Of a stretch of DNA of 64,000 nt, positions 1 to 10,104 are shown piece by piece. The stretch's first letter is position 1; every line of letters starts with the position of its first letter. Origin of the DNA: Agriotes lineatus. Its lineage: Eukaryota; Arthropoda; Insecta; Coleoptera; Elateridae. The DNA lies in contig CALNHX010003322.1 of assembly GCA_940337035.1 (NCBI GenBank), positions 62,001 through 126,000 of the forward strand. Reading direction: 5' to 3'. The position numbers were made by a program, and so were the translations under genes. The notes beneath the pieces are model-generated. The model ran no database searches and was not told the DNA's origin. It saw only the letters and a program-made list of their open reading frames with translations.

Positions 1-2
1 AA

Positions 3-278
3 ACCTTAAATACCCCACTATGCCCCCCTTCCCCTAGTGATGACACTGGTAAGTCGGATAGCTCGTCCTTACAAAACACAAGCAGTGATTCTGATGATGC
101 GAGTTCCATTTCTTCAATACTTAGTTCAAAATCTTCGCAAAAAATAAAAAACAAGAACAAAAATAAGAAGTCTTCAAAGGCAAGAGAAAAAACAAAATCA
201 GGAAATGCTAAGCAAACTACATCAAATAACAAACAGGGCTCGAGCAAGAAGAAGCCAATATTTAATTTTGTTGGTTGA
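3..278 (+). CDS. 3' end of an unrecognised Ser/Lys-rich protein (partial)
   Basis: One frame stays open from the window edge to a TGA at 276-278, giving about 91 residues. The start is outside the window. Composition is extreme: a Ser/Asp-rich stretch (DSDDASSISS) followed by a Lys/Asn/Ser-rich basic stretch and the C-terminus KKKPIFNFVG. No catalytic motif is visible. A basic, low-complexity tail would suit a nucleic-acid-binding or gag-like C-terminus, but this is inference. The reading frame and stop are seen directly; function is unknown. The next ORF begins 150 bases downstream on the same strand. Confidence 0.45.
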   Translation, partial: TLNTPLCPPSPSDDTGKSDSSSLQNTSSDSDDASSISSILSSKSSQKIKNKNKNKKSSKAREKTKSGNAKQTTSNNKQGSSKKKPIFNFVG

Positions 279-428
279 ATAAATAAATAGTAATAAAATA
301 CATTATCATAAATAAGTGATATTCTAACAATTAACTGATAGTATTAAGTAATAACCTATCCTCTTCACACTAATCTATTCTTATATAATTTTAGAAAAAA
401 CGATAGGAGACAAAAAGATTTATCTAAA

Positions 429-989
429 ATGAAGATCCAATCAAAAATTGCCTGCATTTTCTTAGTGAATAACATAATAACAAAGGCATTTTGTTGTCCT
501 GAAATAGAAGTAGTAAAAGGCCATATAAGAATAAACCCTCCTTCAAATTGCTCATTCAATGTGTTCGGAAATCCATTAATATCTTTCCATGGAGTTGCTG
601 ATCGGGTATCAGGGAGATAGTATGGGTTGGTTTACTACTCATGTGGCACTTGTGATGGGAAGATATATAGTAAAATAGATACATGTGATGATTGTTTATT
701 TTGTATGCACAACGAACTAATAACAAAATGCAGGTCAATATTTTTTCCAGGACTAATGGGATGCCGTATTGGAATTATAATGTCTATATTAATCTACATC
801 TTATACATAAAAGTAATACGAAAAATAGTGTTCAACATTATAACTAAAATCAAGGAAAGACGTAATAAGAAAAGGAAGCGGCATAATAAACTTAAAGCAA
901 AAGTAAACGATTGCGTAGAGTTAGCATTATATAGATCTCAAAATAACTTCTTATCACATAATCCATTATCCTATGAAATAGATGATTAA
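429..989 (+). pseudogene. Signal-peptide and transmembrane protein remnant, envelope-glycoprotein-like layout
   Basis: Two same-strand frames, 429-620 and 627-989, look like pieces of one membrane protein broken by a frameshift near 620. The first starts MKIQSKIACIFLVNN, a plausible signal peptide, followed by CCPEIEV. The second has a Cys-cluster (SCGTCDGK, DTCDDCLFC), then a hydrophobic segment (GIIMSILIYILYI, about residues 48-62 of that ORF) and a strongly basic tail (KERRNKKRKR). Signal peptide, Cys-rich ectodomain, one TM helix and a basic tail is the layout of a viral or retroelement envelope protein or a small receptor. I do not recognise the family. The piece is short and broken, so a relic is more likely than a working gene. 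Confidence 0.3.
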
Positions 990-1092
990 GAGAAAGCCAG
1001 ATAGGATATGATACGAGTTTTTAGTATACCAAGCAATAATATAACACACAATCTTATATTCTAATATTCGACTAATAACAAACAAATTATTT

Positions 1093-2045
1093 CTATATGG
1101 TATAACTGAAGCCAAAAATGTGGAAGATATAATATCTGGAACTGTTTGTGATGTTCAAAATATAAAATGCATGTCTGGTAAATGTTTTATCTGTAAAGAC
1201 AGCACAACGCAAATATCCAATCTCAGCAAGGGATCTTTTACATGCTACACATCGTAGTAACATGGGACCCACGGATTACATCACTTCCGAATGATGGCAT
1301 TCTGTAGAGGCAATTACCAACATAAAAAGAGAACTCTTGAATAAAATCATTGACTTCGAGCAATGGGAATCGGTGACTGAAGAATGATTAATCAAAAGCG
1401 TGACAAAATCTATTCAAATGACTACAAAAGCAGAAAAATCAATACAGATTGGTAATTTAATAAAGCTTTTTAATAGCCAACTAGTTGACTTCCAAAAACA
1501 TTTGTTCACGATGAAACACCAAACGAAACAAATGCAGAAAAGCAAATCCAACATCGGTCCTAACGAAGTAACAATTCAGATTGATTTTGCAGAAAATTTC
1601 GTGCTGCAGTTTTCATCGGAGGTTCAATCTATGCACTTTTGTTTTTGTTCTGTGAGCGAAAACTTGGATCATCAAGCTTATGCCATATGGATTCACTTGC
1701 AACATATTCTAGAGAAATTGTCACAAATTATGCGAAACGGATTAACTTTTTCTCCGATGGTCCGACTGCGCAGTATAGAAATCACAGCAACATTTACTTC
1801 CTTCTTTCAAAAGTGCCCTCATTGTTTCTAAATTTGGAATCCTTATCTTGGAATTATAGCTCAAGTGGGCATGGGAAAGGGACTATGGACGAAATTGGCG
1901 GAGCACTGAAGAGAAACGCCGATCGCTTTATTTTCCAAGGAAATGATATTTCTTCCGCAAGTTGTTTTGCTGAGAAAATGAAGGACAGTAAAGTTGAAGT
2001 TTGGGAGGTACCTGTCGCTGAAATAAACAAAGCAAAAACACTTTC
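1093..2045 (+). pseudogene. Relic of the SDG..QYRN/HGKG protein family, probably transposon-derived
   Basis: Fragments in several frames belong to one protein. At 1093-1250 is a Cys-rich piece with CDVQNIKCMSGKC and ISNLSKGSF. At about 1720-2040 is FFSDGPTAQYRNHSNIY, then SSSGHGKGTMDEIGGALKR and GNDISSASCFAEKM. I recognise this motif set (SDGP.AQY.N, then GHGKG..D..GG..KR) from uncharacterised proteins that are very repetitive in invertebrate genomes. Spaced Asp/His/Asp-Glu residues suggest an RNase-H-like DDE fold, which is inference. Stops and frameshifts between 1250 and 1640 make it a pseudogene. It ends where hAT terminal sequence begins near 2046, so the hAT lies within or against it. 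Confidence 0.55.
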
Positions 2046-2435
2046 CCATTTAGGCAAAATTGCCTATTGGGAATATTCCCGGAAAGTTGCTTGAGGTTCA
2101 GCAATATTGTCAGATTGAGGGAAGATTGGAAAATTGGAATGTTGCCAAGAATGGCAAAGTTTCCAAGAATATTGCCAAAAATGTGGCAAATTCTCAGCAT
2201 TATTGATGTTTGTGCCGCGCCGTGTCACGTATGAAATCTTTTTACATGTTCATACTTGTTTGCTTGTAGCAATTGCAGCCTGGCAGTGACGTGTATCGGT
2301 ATATACATGCAGTTAAACACTATCATCCGGCAACTCGACTGCGAGATTTGTGGTGCGCTGTGTGCTGTCGGCTGTGTGTACGCAGTAGGCATTTTGTAGT
2401 TTCCTGGTGTTTTAAAGTGTATCTAATTGTAGACA

Positions 2436-3352
2436 ATGAAACCGAAAAGTGAAATTTGTAAATTGTATAATAAAAAGGACAACATTTTGCTTGAGTGCAA
2501 GTACTGCTGCAAAATGTACTCAAATAAAGATGCAACTAAATTTTCGCGTCACATCCAAAACTGTAGCAAGTGTCCGTTAATAATTAAAAAGAAGTCTGTT
2601 AGTGGTTTTAAAAACGTCCGCTGAATCAACACCATCCTTAAATATAAGTCAACAAACTACAATTTCCATGATTGCTGTAAATATAGAGGAATTTGAAGGA
2701 ACAGCAGATAATTTCCCAACTGTAAGTACCTCTACTGGCAGTGGCAATAGTCACAGGTCATCTTCATCCATCGCCTTCACAACACCAACCCTGTCAAGTT
2801 GTATTGACAGAATTGACAAGAAGCAACACGTATTTCTGATTTGATTACATTCATTTTAGTTAACTTTAGGTCAATATGTCTGTTTTTTTTCAGAACAAAC
2901 TTGATGAAGTTTTGGCTCGTGCTATCTTCAACCGGGGCACCTGTCTCTGTTGGAACATCCATTGTGGGAAGAATTGCTCCATCTTATGCACCCACCTTAT
3001 AACATACCATCAAAAAAGGTATTGTCTACCACTCTTTTAGAGAAAGAATATAATACAGTCAAACAGAAAGTTGACAAAAACGTAAGTCGTTCTGAATATT
3101 TAAACTTAGCATTAGATGGATGGTCAAATATTCGAAATGAGAGGCACAACAGGCATACTGCTGAAGATTTATTGTCCAAAGTAGTTGAAATCATAGACAA
3201 GGTGGGAGCTGTAAAAATATTAGCTGTTATTTCGGACAATGCAGCTAATATGGTGAAAATGGGCAGACTCCTAAAGGATAAATACAATCACATAATGTGG
3301 ATTGGATGCATGGCCCACACTCTTCATTTAGTAATTGGTGATATCTTAAAGG
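2436..3352 (+). pseudogene. hAT transposase, N-terminal half
   Basis: The ATG at 2436 opens a BED-type zinc finger: CKYC, then HIQNC, about residues 22-48. A frameshift near 2600 leads into a Ser/Thr-rich linker to about 2820. A probable intron follows (gtatttctg ... ttttttttcag, about 2829-2893). The next coding part has LSLLEHPLW, IPSKKVLS, LALDGWSNIRNE and ISDNAANM, ending at CMAHTLHLVIGDILK. These match the hAT catalytic core with its first Asp (LDGW) and second Asp (SDNA). A deletion sits just after WSNIRNE, because the following residues jump to HTAEDLLSKV. The frame is cut at 3352 by the inserted element. Confidence 0.7.
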
Positions 3353-4747
3353 TGAAACAATTTTTTGGCTTAGCCTAATTGTTTCGCCATTTATCCAATT
3401 ATTTCAGTTTTAACCTGTATATTTTTAGTTAAATTATAAATCCTTTTGCATTTTAAATTCGTAAATTTTCCAAAGCAGCGTATTTTCTACCTGCATCAAG
3501 CTCTTATCATTTGCGCGATGCCCTCTCGACCTCCGCGCTATTTCTTATCAGAGTCCGAGCTTGCCTTGGGGCACGAATTGTTGGTACTTGGCACTTGCTG
3601 TCTTCGCTTTGCCCGCCGCGTTCGGCGTGGCTAAAGTTTATGTTCAAGTCAATTTACGTGCGCTCAACCAATTTCAATGAGCAGTGTGTCTCCTAAGGGC
3701 TGATTTTGATCAGGTACGATGGCGCTTTGCTGTTTTATTATTCGCATAGTAATTATATTTTTCTCAGCTCTTAATTACCAGCTTCATACACGAGTTTTTC
3801 TCGGCGGCCAAGCCTTATCGCACTTTCGACACCTGCTGGGTTCGGCGTTGCGGTCTTTTTGGGGATGCTTCTGCAGCAGTTTTCGGCGCATCCACGTCGA
3901 TTTCAACGATATGGTCGCAGTTCACGACTAACTTATTTGAACCGAAGGGTGCAGCTACCCCGGGCTGGGTTTGCTGTTAGCCATTTGTGTGCGCTGGAGA
4001 AGCGAGGTTAGTTCCGAGATTTATCGTGTTTTTTATTACCTGGATTTTACATTTATTTAAAATTTAAATGCCTACGTTTTGCAATTATTAACATGTAATG
4101 TAATGTTCAATTTGATACATGCTCTTGCTTTTTACATTAAATTTTCATGCTTATATCTAATTATGCCCAGTATTTAAATTTGCTATTTTTATGTATTTCG
4201 ACCCTCTGTAAAAGGTACAGTCACGCTTTTTTATTGTCAATAGCCTAACAGAAGGTTTAATTAAATGACTGAGGTATGCATATCCCACGAATGTTTTTGG
4301 TAAATTATTAAAATAACCCGAAAGGGGTTCTTAATTTTATGCGTGTCGCAACCTTCAGTTAAGATACACAATTTTGTTATTACATTATTTACATTTTAAT
4401 TATCCTGATCATTGTTTACTGACATTTCAAAACTTTTATTAATGATTAATTAAATGTTAGTCACTTGCAATTTATTTTTCTTCTTATTATTTGAAATCTT
4501 TTGATTTCTGGCGCCAATTTCCATTTCCTTTTCCTTTTTTTGAAGACATTCCCGGGTGCATAGCTGATGATTTGAACCTACGATCTAAGTCCGCCGATAT
4601 TTGAGCTAGTTCGGCCATCGCGGTGAGTAAAGAAAGAGTTTTTCAGAGCTGCCGTGGTGTATAAATGGTAGGGGGGTTGATCTGCGAATTTTTACTACCA
4701 TTGCTTATTTTATTAATTAATCGCAGGTCGGCTTCCTTATTGTTTCA
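3353..4747. mobile_element. 1395-bp element with TGAAACAA...TTGTTTCA ends and 4-bp target duplication
   Basis: The element starts TGAAACAA at 3353 and ends TTGTTTCA at 4747. It is flanked by AAGG at 3349-3352 and again at 4748-4751. The first 33 bases fold into a two-level hairpin: GAAACAATT (3354-3362) pairs with AATTGTTTC (3377-3385), and GGCT pairs with AGCC inside. A second copy at 61123-62663 shares both ends, a TTTCTGGCGCC block (about 4505-4515 here) and a GCGGTGAGTAA block near the 3' end. No transposase is encoded. Beginning TG and ending CA with a 4-bp duplication could also mean a solo LTR of an unknown retroelement. The boundaries are well supported; the class is open. Confidence 0.75.
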
Positions 4748-4765
4748 AAGGCAAGTACTGTAAAT

Positions 4766-7343
4766 TTGTTTTTTATCGGTACTCTAGAGATTATAAAAAC
4801 AATAAGTTCCCAGGTCTTTGTTGCACAATTCAAACAATTATTTGTAAAAATTGGAAGGGGCACCAAGTCCCTAGTTCTTGGAGCAGCTTATTTTCCTCCC
4901 AAATCTCCTCCAGAGAAGGTCTCTAGTTTTTATGAAAATGTTGATCGACTCGCGCTCGAGTACACAAACTCCCAAGTTGTCCTGCTTGGCGACTTCAATT
5001 TACCACATGGAGTCTGGCAATCTGACAATCTCAGCTCTTCTGTCACATCAGACATAGGTGTCCAGCAATACGAGACCGAATCAATAGAAATTATATCCAA
5101 TCTATGTGCGTTACAGAATCTTTTCCAAGTAAATTCAGTAAGAAACCCTAATAATTCATTGCTTGACTTAGTCCTTACTCAAGATCGTCATATACAAGTT
5201 CGGACAGCTCACTCAGGTCTAGTTCCACCAGATGCTCAATTTCATCCGCCACTGACATTCGACATCAAATTTTCAAATACTTCAAATAACACTGGACCAT
5301 ATGCGGATGGATTCTATTATGATTTTAAGCAGGCTGATTACACAGCATTGGATCAATTTCTTAATAGTGTGACATGGAACGCAATACTGCAAAATAAATC
5401 GCTAGACGAAATGGTTGCAATATTTTATGAAATTATGTATTTAGGAGTCGATCTGTTTGTGCCCCGTAAGCGAATCTCGTCCAGAAAATTTCCTAGGTGG
5501 TTTTCCCCTGAATTGAAAAATCACATATTTCTAAAGAAGAGAGCCCATCAGAAGTACAAATCGACCCTTTCTCAAGACGATTATATTGAGTTTTGTAGGC
5601 TCAGATCCATATGCAAAAGATTGTCAAAAACCTCGTACATGAATTTTGTATCAACGATTGAATCCAACATTAATAACGATATCAAATCATTCTGGAGCTT
5701 TATAAACTCTAAAAGAAATACTACTGAAACGCCTACAGAATTCTCTTATAATAATGTAACAAGCTGTGATGGACTTGTGATCTCAAATATGTTTGCTAGT
5801 TACTTCTCTACAGTTTACTCAAACAAGAAATGTGATATAAATACAAATGAATTATCTATTAGTTGTAATAACATATCTTCCTGTGATATTTCAATCTCTT
5901 TAGTTTATAACAAGTTAAATAGTTTAGATGCTAGAAAGGGGCCTGGGCCTGATGGCATACCTCCCATGCTGCTAAAAAACATATAGCTTTATTTTAGCTA
6001 GGCCGCTATATCAAATTTTCTCTAAGTCTTTGCAACTAGGGCAATTTCCTAAATTCTGGAAGTTAAGTTTTATAACACCTATTCATAAGTCAGATAATAA
6101 AAGTAAAATAGAGAATTACAGACCCATAACTATATTAAGTACTATTCCTAAACTATTTGAAAATATTATCACTGATCAGCTCTCTGCTGTCTTGCATAGC
6201 TCCTTGATCCAAGAACAGTATGGTTTTCTTCCCAAAAAATCCACAGAACTAAATTTACTGAATTATACAAACTCTTTGATACATGCCCTAGAGAGTGGCT
6301 CACAAGTTAATGCCATCTACACAGATTTTTCGAAAGCGTTCGATAAGGTAAATCATGAATTGCTATTACATAAACTTCGAAGGATGGGAGTTGGAGGGAC
6401 TTTGTTGGAGTGGATGCGCAGTTACCTTCATGACCGAACACAGATTATCCGCTTTAATAACTACAAGTCTGATGAGATTCAAGTTGTTTCAGGAGTTCCA
6501 CAGGGTTCTCACTTAGGACCATTACTTTTTCTAGTATTTATTAACGACATTAATACCTGTTTCTCTTATAGTCAGTTTTGCCTTTTTGCAGACGATCTTA
6601 AAATTTACAACACTATCAATAACATTAATGATTGTGTCGACATTCAAGCAGACCTGGACAATCTGGTGCTCTGGTGTGAAAAAAATGGAATGGAACTTAA
6701 TGCTAATAAATGCCACTCGATCACTTTTAGTCACAGTAGAAAAACTCTAGATTTTACATACAAAATAAACGACCACCCTTTAGGTCATGTTCAGCAAATT
6801 AAGGATCTTGGAGTCATGACTGATAGCACTCTGAGCTTTATACCTCACATTATGCATGTGGTCTCCAGGTCTTTGAAAATGTTGGGTTTCATAAAAAGAA
6901 ACTGTTCTGACTTTAGAAATATGGAATCAGTAAAACTTTTGTATACACCAAGTGCATATAAACAGATTAGAACAAATCCAGCACAAATTTCTTAACTTCA
7001 TCCGATTTAAATTTAATATGGACTTGGATCTTACTTATTCCGAAATTGAATTCAACCTTAACATTGTTAATTTAGAACAGAGGAGAAAAAAGAAAGATTT
7101 GAAAAACCTTTACAATCTATTAAATAATTATTCATCGTCCCCAGAGCTTCTGGAAGCATTGGATTATATGTTCCGGCTAGGGCCACTCGCTCGCATGATT
7201 GTTTCTATGTACCCTTCCACAAAACAAACTATGGTTACAATTCATTTATTTCTAGATCTATTAGACTTGCAAATACTACCAGTTTAGATTTATTCTCAAA
7301 TAAACCAAACTTTATTTCTCAATTAAAGTCACTTGTTGTATAA
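4766..7343 (+). pseudogene. LINE ORF2: endonuclease and reverse transcriptase, frameshifted
   Basis: The endonuclease part shows LGAAYFPPKSPPE, LLGDFNLP and the LLDLVLT block. The RT has NYRPITILS, FGFLPKKST-like QYGFLPKKST, YTDFSKAFDKVNH, GVPQGSHLGPLLF and the catalytic FADD (FCLFADDLKIY). The reading frame is lost near 5982, just after PPMLLKN, and resumes at MQLGQFPKFWK. A further break near 6945 coincides with a deletion of the usual YVRSKLEYASVIWSP block. The C-terminal frame ends with QLKSLVV and TAA at 7341-7343. An active element would need none of these breaks, so this copy is dead. Confidence 0.8.
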
Positions 7344-7482
7344 AAATGTCTATTTGTTTTGTTTTGTTTTAGTTTTTCGTTTTAGTTTGTAATTTAATAA
7401 GTATAAGTATTACTATTGTAATTTTTGAAAAATGGGCTAAAACCCGTCGACTAATAATAAATAAATAAATAAATAAATAAAT
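4766..7482 (+). mobile_element. 5'-truncated CR1/Jockey-group LINE
   Basis: Endonuclease and reverse transcriptase coding sequence is followed by a short 3' UTR and a (TAAA)n tail at about 7456-7482. The element lies inside the hAT, which resumes around 7490. The 5' end falls within the endonuclease domain, as expected for a truncated LINE insertion. The protein is close in layout to the minus-strand LINE at 50.5-53.8 kb and the fragment at 56.1-56.9 kb, which share (TAAA) tails or C-terminal motifs. The clade (Daphne-like) is my guess. Confidence 0.8.
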
Positions 7483-7489
7483 TAGCCGT

Positions 7490-8260
7490 CAAAAGAATAT
7501 AAATACAGCTCTGCACTTTGAAGTGAAAACTCTACTTTGTTTGAAATAGCTTGGTGGCAAGTGAAAGTGTTTTACTAGTCATGGCGATAAATAAAGATAA
7601 AACACAGTGTTTACCAAAGAATATCAAAAAAACAATATTAGATGACAAATTTTGGTCGTATTTGGACTCTATGAAAAATCTTTTGAAGCCACTCGTCGAT
7701 TGGATTACACGCCTGGAAGGCGACTACAACAGCATCCACATGGTTCGGACTGCAATATATTCTTTTTTGTTCTTAATTGTGGAATCAACAATAGAAATGA
7801 AGCTTATTAAAACAAAGTTTGAAGAAAGAAGACAAAATTCTTTGAAGCCAATACATTTGGCTGCTTGTCTTTTGGATCCTAGAAATCAAGGAGGTATCCT
7901 GTTAGCGATCAAACAAATTGATGCTTCTGAAAACATTTTTACACTAGCCGAAAACATGACAAACATATATGATCAAAATATTATGCTGGAACTTGCAAAC
8001 TATAGAACTCGTGAGGGGCTTTGGGCTAAAGATTTTGTCTGGAACGTAGTAGAAAAATTACAGCCTATTATGTGGTGAAAGACATTTTATCATCAAACTG
8101 ACTTAGGAAACGTTGCAATAAGAATTCTGACCGTACATTCAACCTCCGCTTCGGTAGAACGACCTTTTAACACATTCAGCCATGTTCACAGCAACTACTA
8201 GGGCTGGAAAACTATCCTATATCGCCCAGAGTTGGAAGTCCATAGAGTTTGTCAGCCTAA
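7490..8260 (+). pseudogene. hAT transposase, C-terminal half
   Basis: This resumes the hAT gene after the LINE tail. Recognisable blocks are KKTILDDKFW, YNSIHMVRTAIYSF, LAACLLDPRNQGG and YRTREGLW. After a frameshift near 8078 comes the hAT C-terminal dimerisation motif HSTSASVERPFNTF, followed by AGKLSYIAQSW, the usual hAT ending. A Ser/Thr-rich tail follows to about 8443. Order and strand match the N-terminal half at 2436-3352, so both halves are one gene. The catalytic Glu region cannot be confirmed because the middle of the protein is missing or scrambled around the insertions. Confidence 0.65.
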
Positions 8261-8733
8261 GAAAGTGAAGACTGATGAAGATGAAAGTCTTCAACGAGAC
8301 ACTACAGGACCATCCGCAACTGTAACTGTAATCGATGATGAACCAAGTACAAGTTGCACTGCTGTTGGTGCAGATTTTATGTCTTCGTCGACGTCGTCTT
8401 CATCTTGTTCTTATTCGTTTGTCAAACTCAAACCTGGAGCTTGAGTTGGAATTTCAAGACGGCACTCAGAGTCAGAATGATTTATTTTTTATTATACCAT
8501 ATGTATTGTATCGTCATTTTTTACTATGCGAATATTTTTTTTAAAATAAAGTTTATTTCCACGTTCTTTAATTTTATTACTATAAATGTTTCGGCAAGCG
8601 TACACAGCAAATTTAAGCCACCACAGTTTAACTGCCTTACAGCCTTATATTCCCACTGTTTTGGCAATATTCCCATTTTCTGGCAATATTGCCAACGGGA
8701 AATTGTCCCAGTTTAAAATTGCCGGCAAAGGAA

Positions 8734-9055
8734 CATAGCTAGTCCTGGTACTTTTTTCCTTATCTTTAATAAAGTTTTTCATTTATGTTTTGTTCATTTC
8801 ATTTTTAGTATTAACATAGGATATTAAACAAAATAACGTATATTACCGAATTGACACTAAGCATTACCGAAATTACATTTTGCGTTACCGAAATGAATTA
8901 TTTAATTATAGAAATACTAGAAGGTTTTCCAATTTTGATCGCTGCTAACAATAGAAATGCATACAATATATACATAAGTACAATATGTACCTTTTTTTTT
9001 AAATTTTTGTTTTCGAAATACATCTTAAAAAATTCTCCCAATACCTGACCCTTAC
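8734..9055. other. AT-rich stretch, no gene seen
   Basis: No coding sequence is recognised. The only pattern is an irregular repetition of ATTACCGAA at about 8843, 8864 and 8885 (the last as GTTACCGAA). It separates the hAT right end from the piggyBac relic and may be the upstream part of the latter. Confidence 0.4.
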
Positions 9056-9285
9056 TCATATACCAAAAAAGAATGAAACGTTACATTTGTTGTCTTCCCA
9101 ACATCATGATGCTAGGCACTTCAGAAGAAAATAATAAAAAACCAATAATGATATTAGACTATGACATAAAGGGCGGAGTCGATAATGCAGATAAATTGGT
9201 TAGAGAATACACCTGTGCTAGGAGAACTGCATGCTGGTCGTACAGACTCTTTATGAACGAATTAGATATACAGTCTGTTCTACAA
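9056..9285 (+). pseudogene. piggyBac transposase relic, left half, split by the 22.4-kb insertion
   Basis: Early in the fragment the piggyBac block IPKKNETLHLLSSQHHD reads in one frame. After a frameshift near 9118 the third-Asp block reads in another: KPIMILDYDIKGGVDNADKLV, with Asp in GGVD being the third catalytic residue of the family. It continues YTCARRTACWSYRLF and stops matching right after LDIQSV. In intact relatives the next residues are NAFIIY. That continuation is not here but at 31702, 22.4 kb away, on the same strand. Confidence 0.75.
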
Positions 9286-9488
9286 AAAAGGCCCCGCCTT
9301 CTAGCTACTAGTTATTATTTATTTTAGACCCAATAAACCTTATATCAAATCAAATGGCACATAAAAACCTACATTTTAACACTATCAAAAAATTTTTATC
9401 TTCAATTGTTTCAGAGTGGTGATGTCACATGCAATTTTTTTAAATGACACTGTATATCGATGGCTTAAGTGCAAAAACGTCGTAACCC
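9286..9488 (+). repeat. Left terminal inverted repeat of the 22.4-kb composite
   Basis: It starts with an AAGGC-CCC-GCCTT palindrome and contains TTAGACCCAATAAACC, CACATGCAATTTTTTT and ATATCGATGGCTTAAGTGC. The same order occurs inverted at 31701 back to 31535 and 30022 back to about 29990. It ends around the first CGTCGTA motif. Confidence 0.8.
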
Positions 9489-10104
9489 ACCAAATATTCA
9501 AAAATTTGATTTTGGCGCCAATCGAAGCATTGGGGTAACCTGCACATTCTGGCAAATCATCGTAAGCCACAGCCCGTCAAAAAATTAATTTCAAGGCTAA
9601 AACATAGGGGAATTGTGCCTGAGATGGCATACCCGGGTGAGACGGCATATTGGCGTTTTTACTGAAAACACTTTAAATTTGGCAACTCTGTGCATCGGTT
9701 TATATGCACTTGGACATGTAACGGTCGCTGTGTAAATTTAGTTCGCCTGGAAGTATCGGCGGAGTTGGTACGGTCTGTTGTGTGCTGTCGGTTCGTGGAA
9801 AGTTTTCTGTCGGGTATCCTGTAAGTGTTTGTTACTTCGAGCGTTTAAAGTTCTGCTGTAATTTGCTAATGTAGCAGTGTTTATTTGTAAAAGCTGTACA
9901 TATCTATCCCACCAGTTAGTACAAAAATGTAAGTGTAAATCAACAACATACGTCTAAAGTGAATGATGTATTTCAGGGCGAGATGGCATATAATTGACCA
10001 GGTTAAGATGGCAAGGTATGCCGTCTCACCCTGAAGTATGCCATGTCACCCTCAATTAATGTATCGCTTAGTTTCTCCTATTTTTTTTACAGATTTTTGT
10101 AAAG

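Larger units (their letters stand above)
2046..8733 (+). mobile_element. hAT DNA transposon, nested-disrupted
   Basis: The ends are approximate. Both carry AT-rich terminal and subterminal sequence with the palindromic motif GGCAATATTGCC or halves of it (left 2048-2200, right 8650-8733), and the left stretch TTTAGGCAAAATTGCC resembles the reverse complement of the right end. Between them lie BED-finger, catalytic and C-terminal dimerisation segments of a hAT transposase in order on the plus strand. The gene is broken by a TGAAACAA-ended element (3353-4747) and a LINE (to 7482). I could not find a clear 8-bp target duplication, so the exact boundaries are uncertain. Confidence 0.6.

Noticed and set aside
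8195..8220. hAT-like terminal sequence TAGGGCTGGAAAAC as an element end
   Set aside because: It is the coding sequence of the C-terminal AGKLSYIAQSW block; no partner end or duplication.
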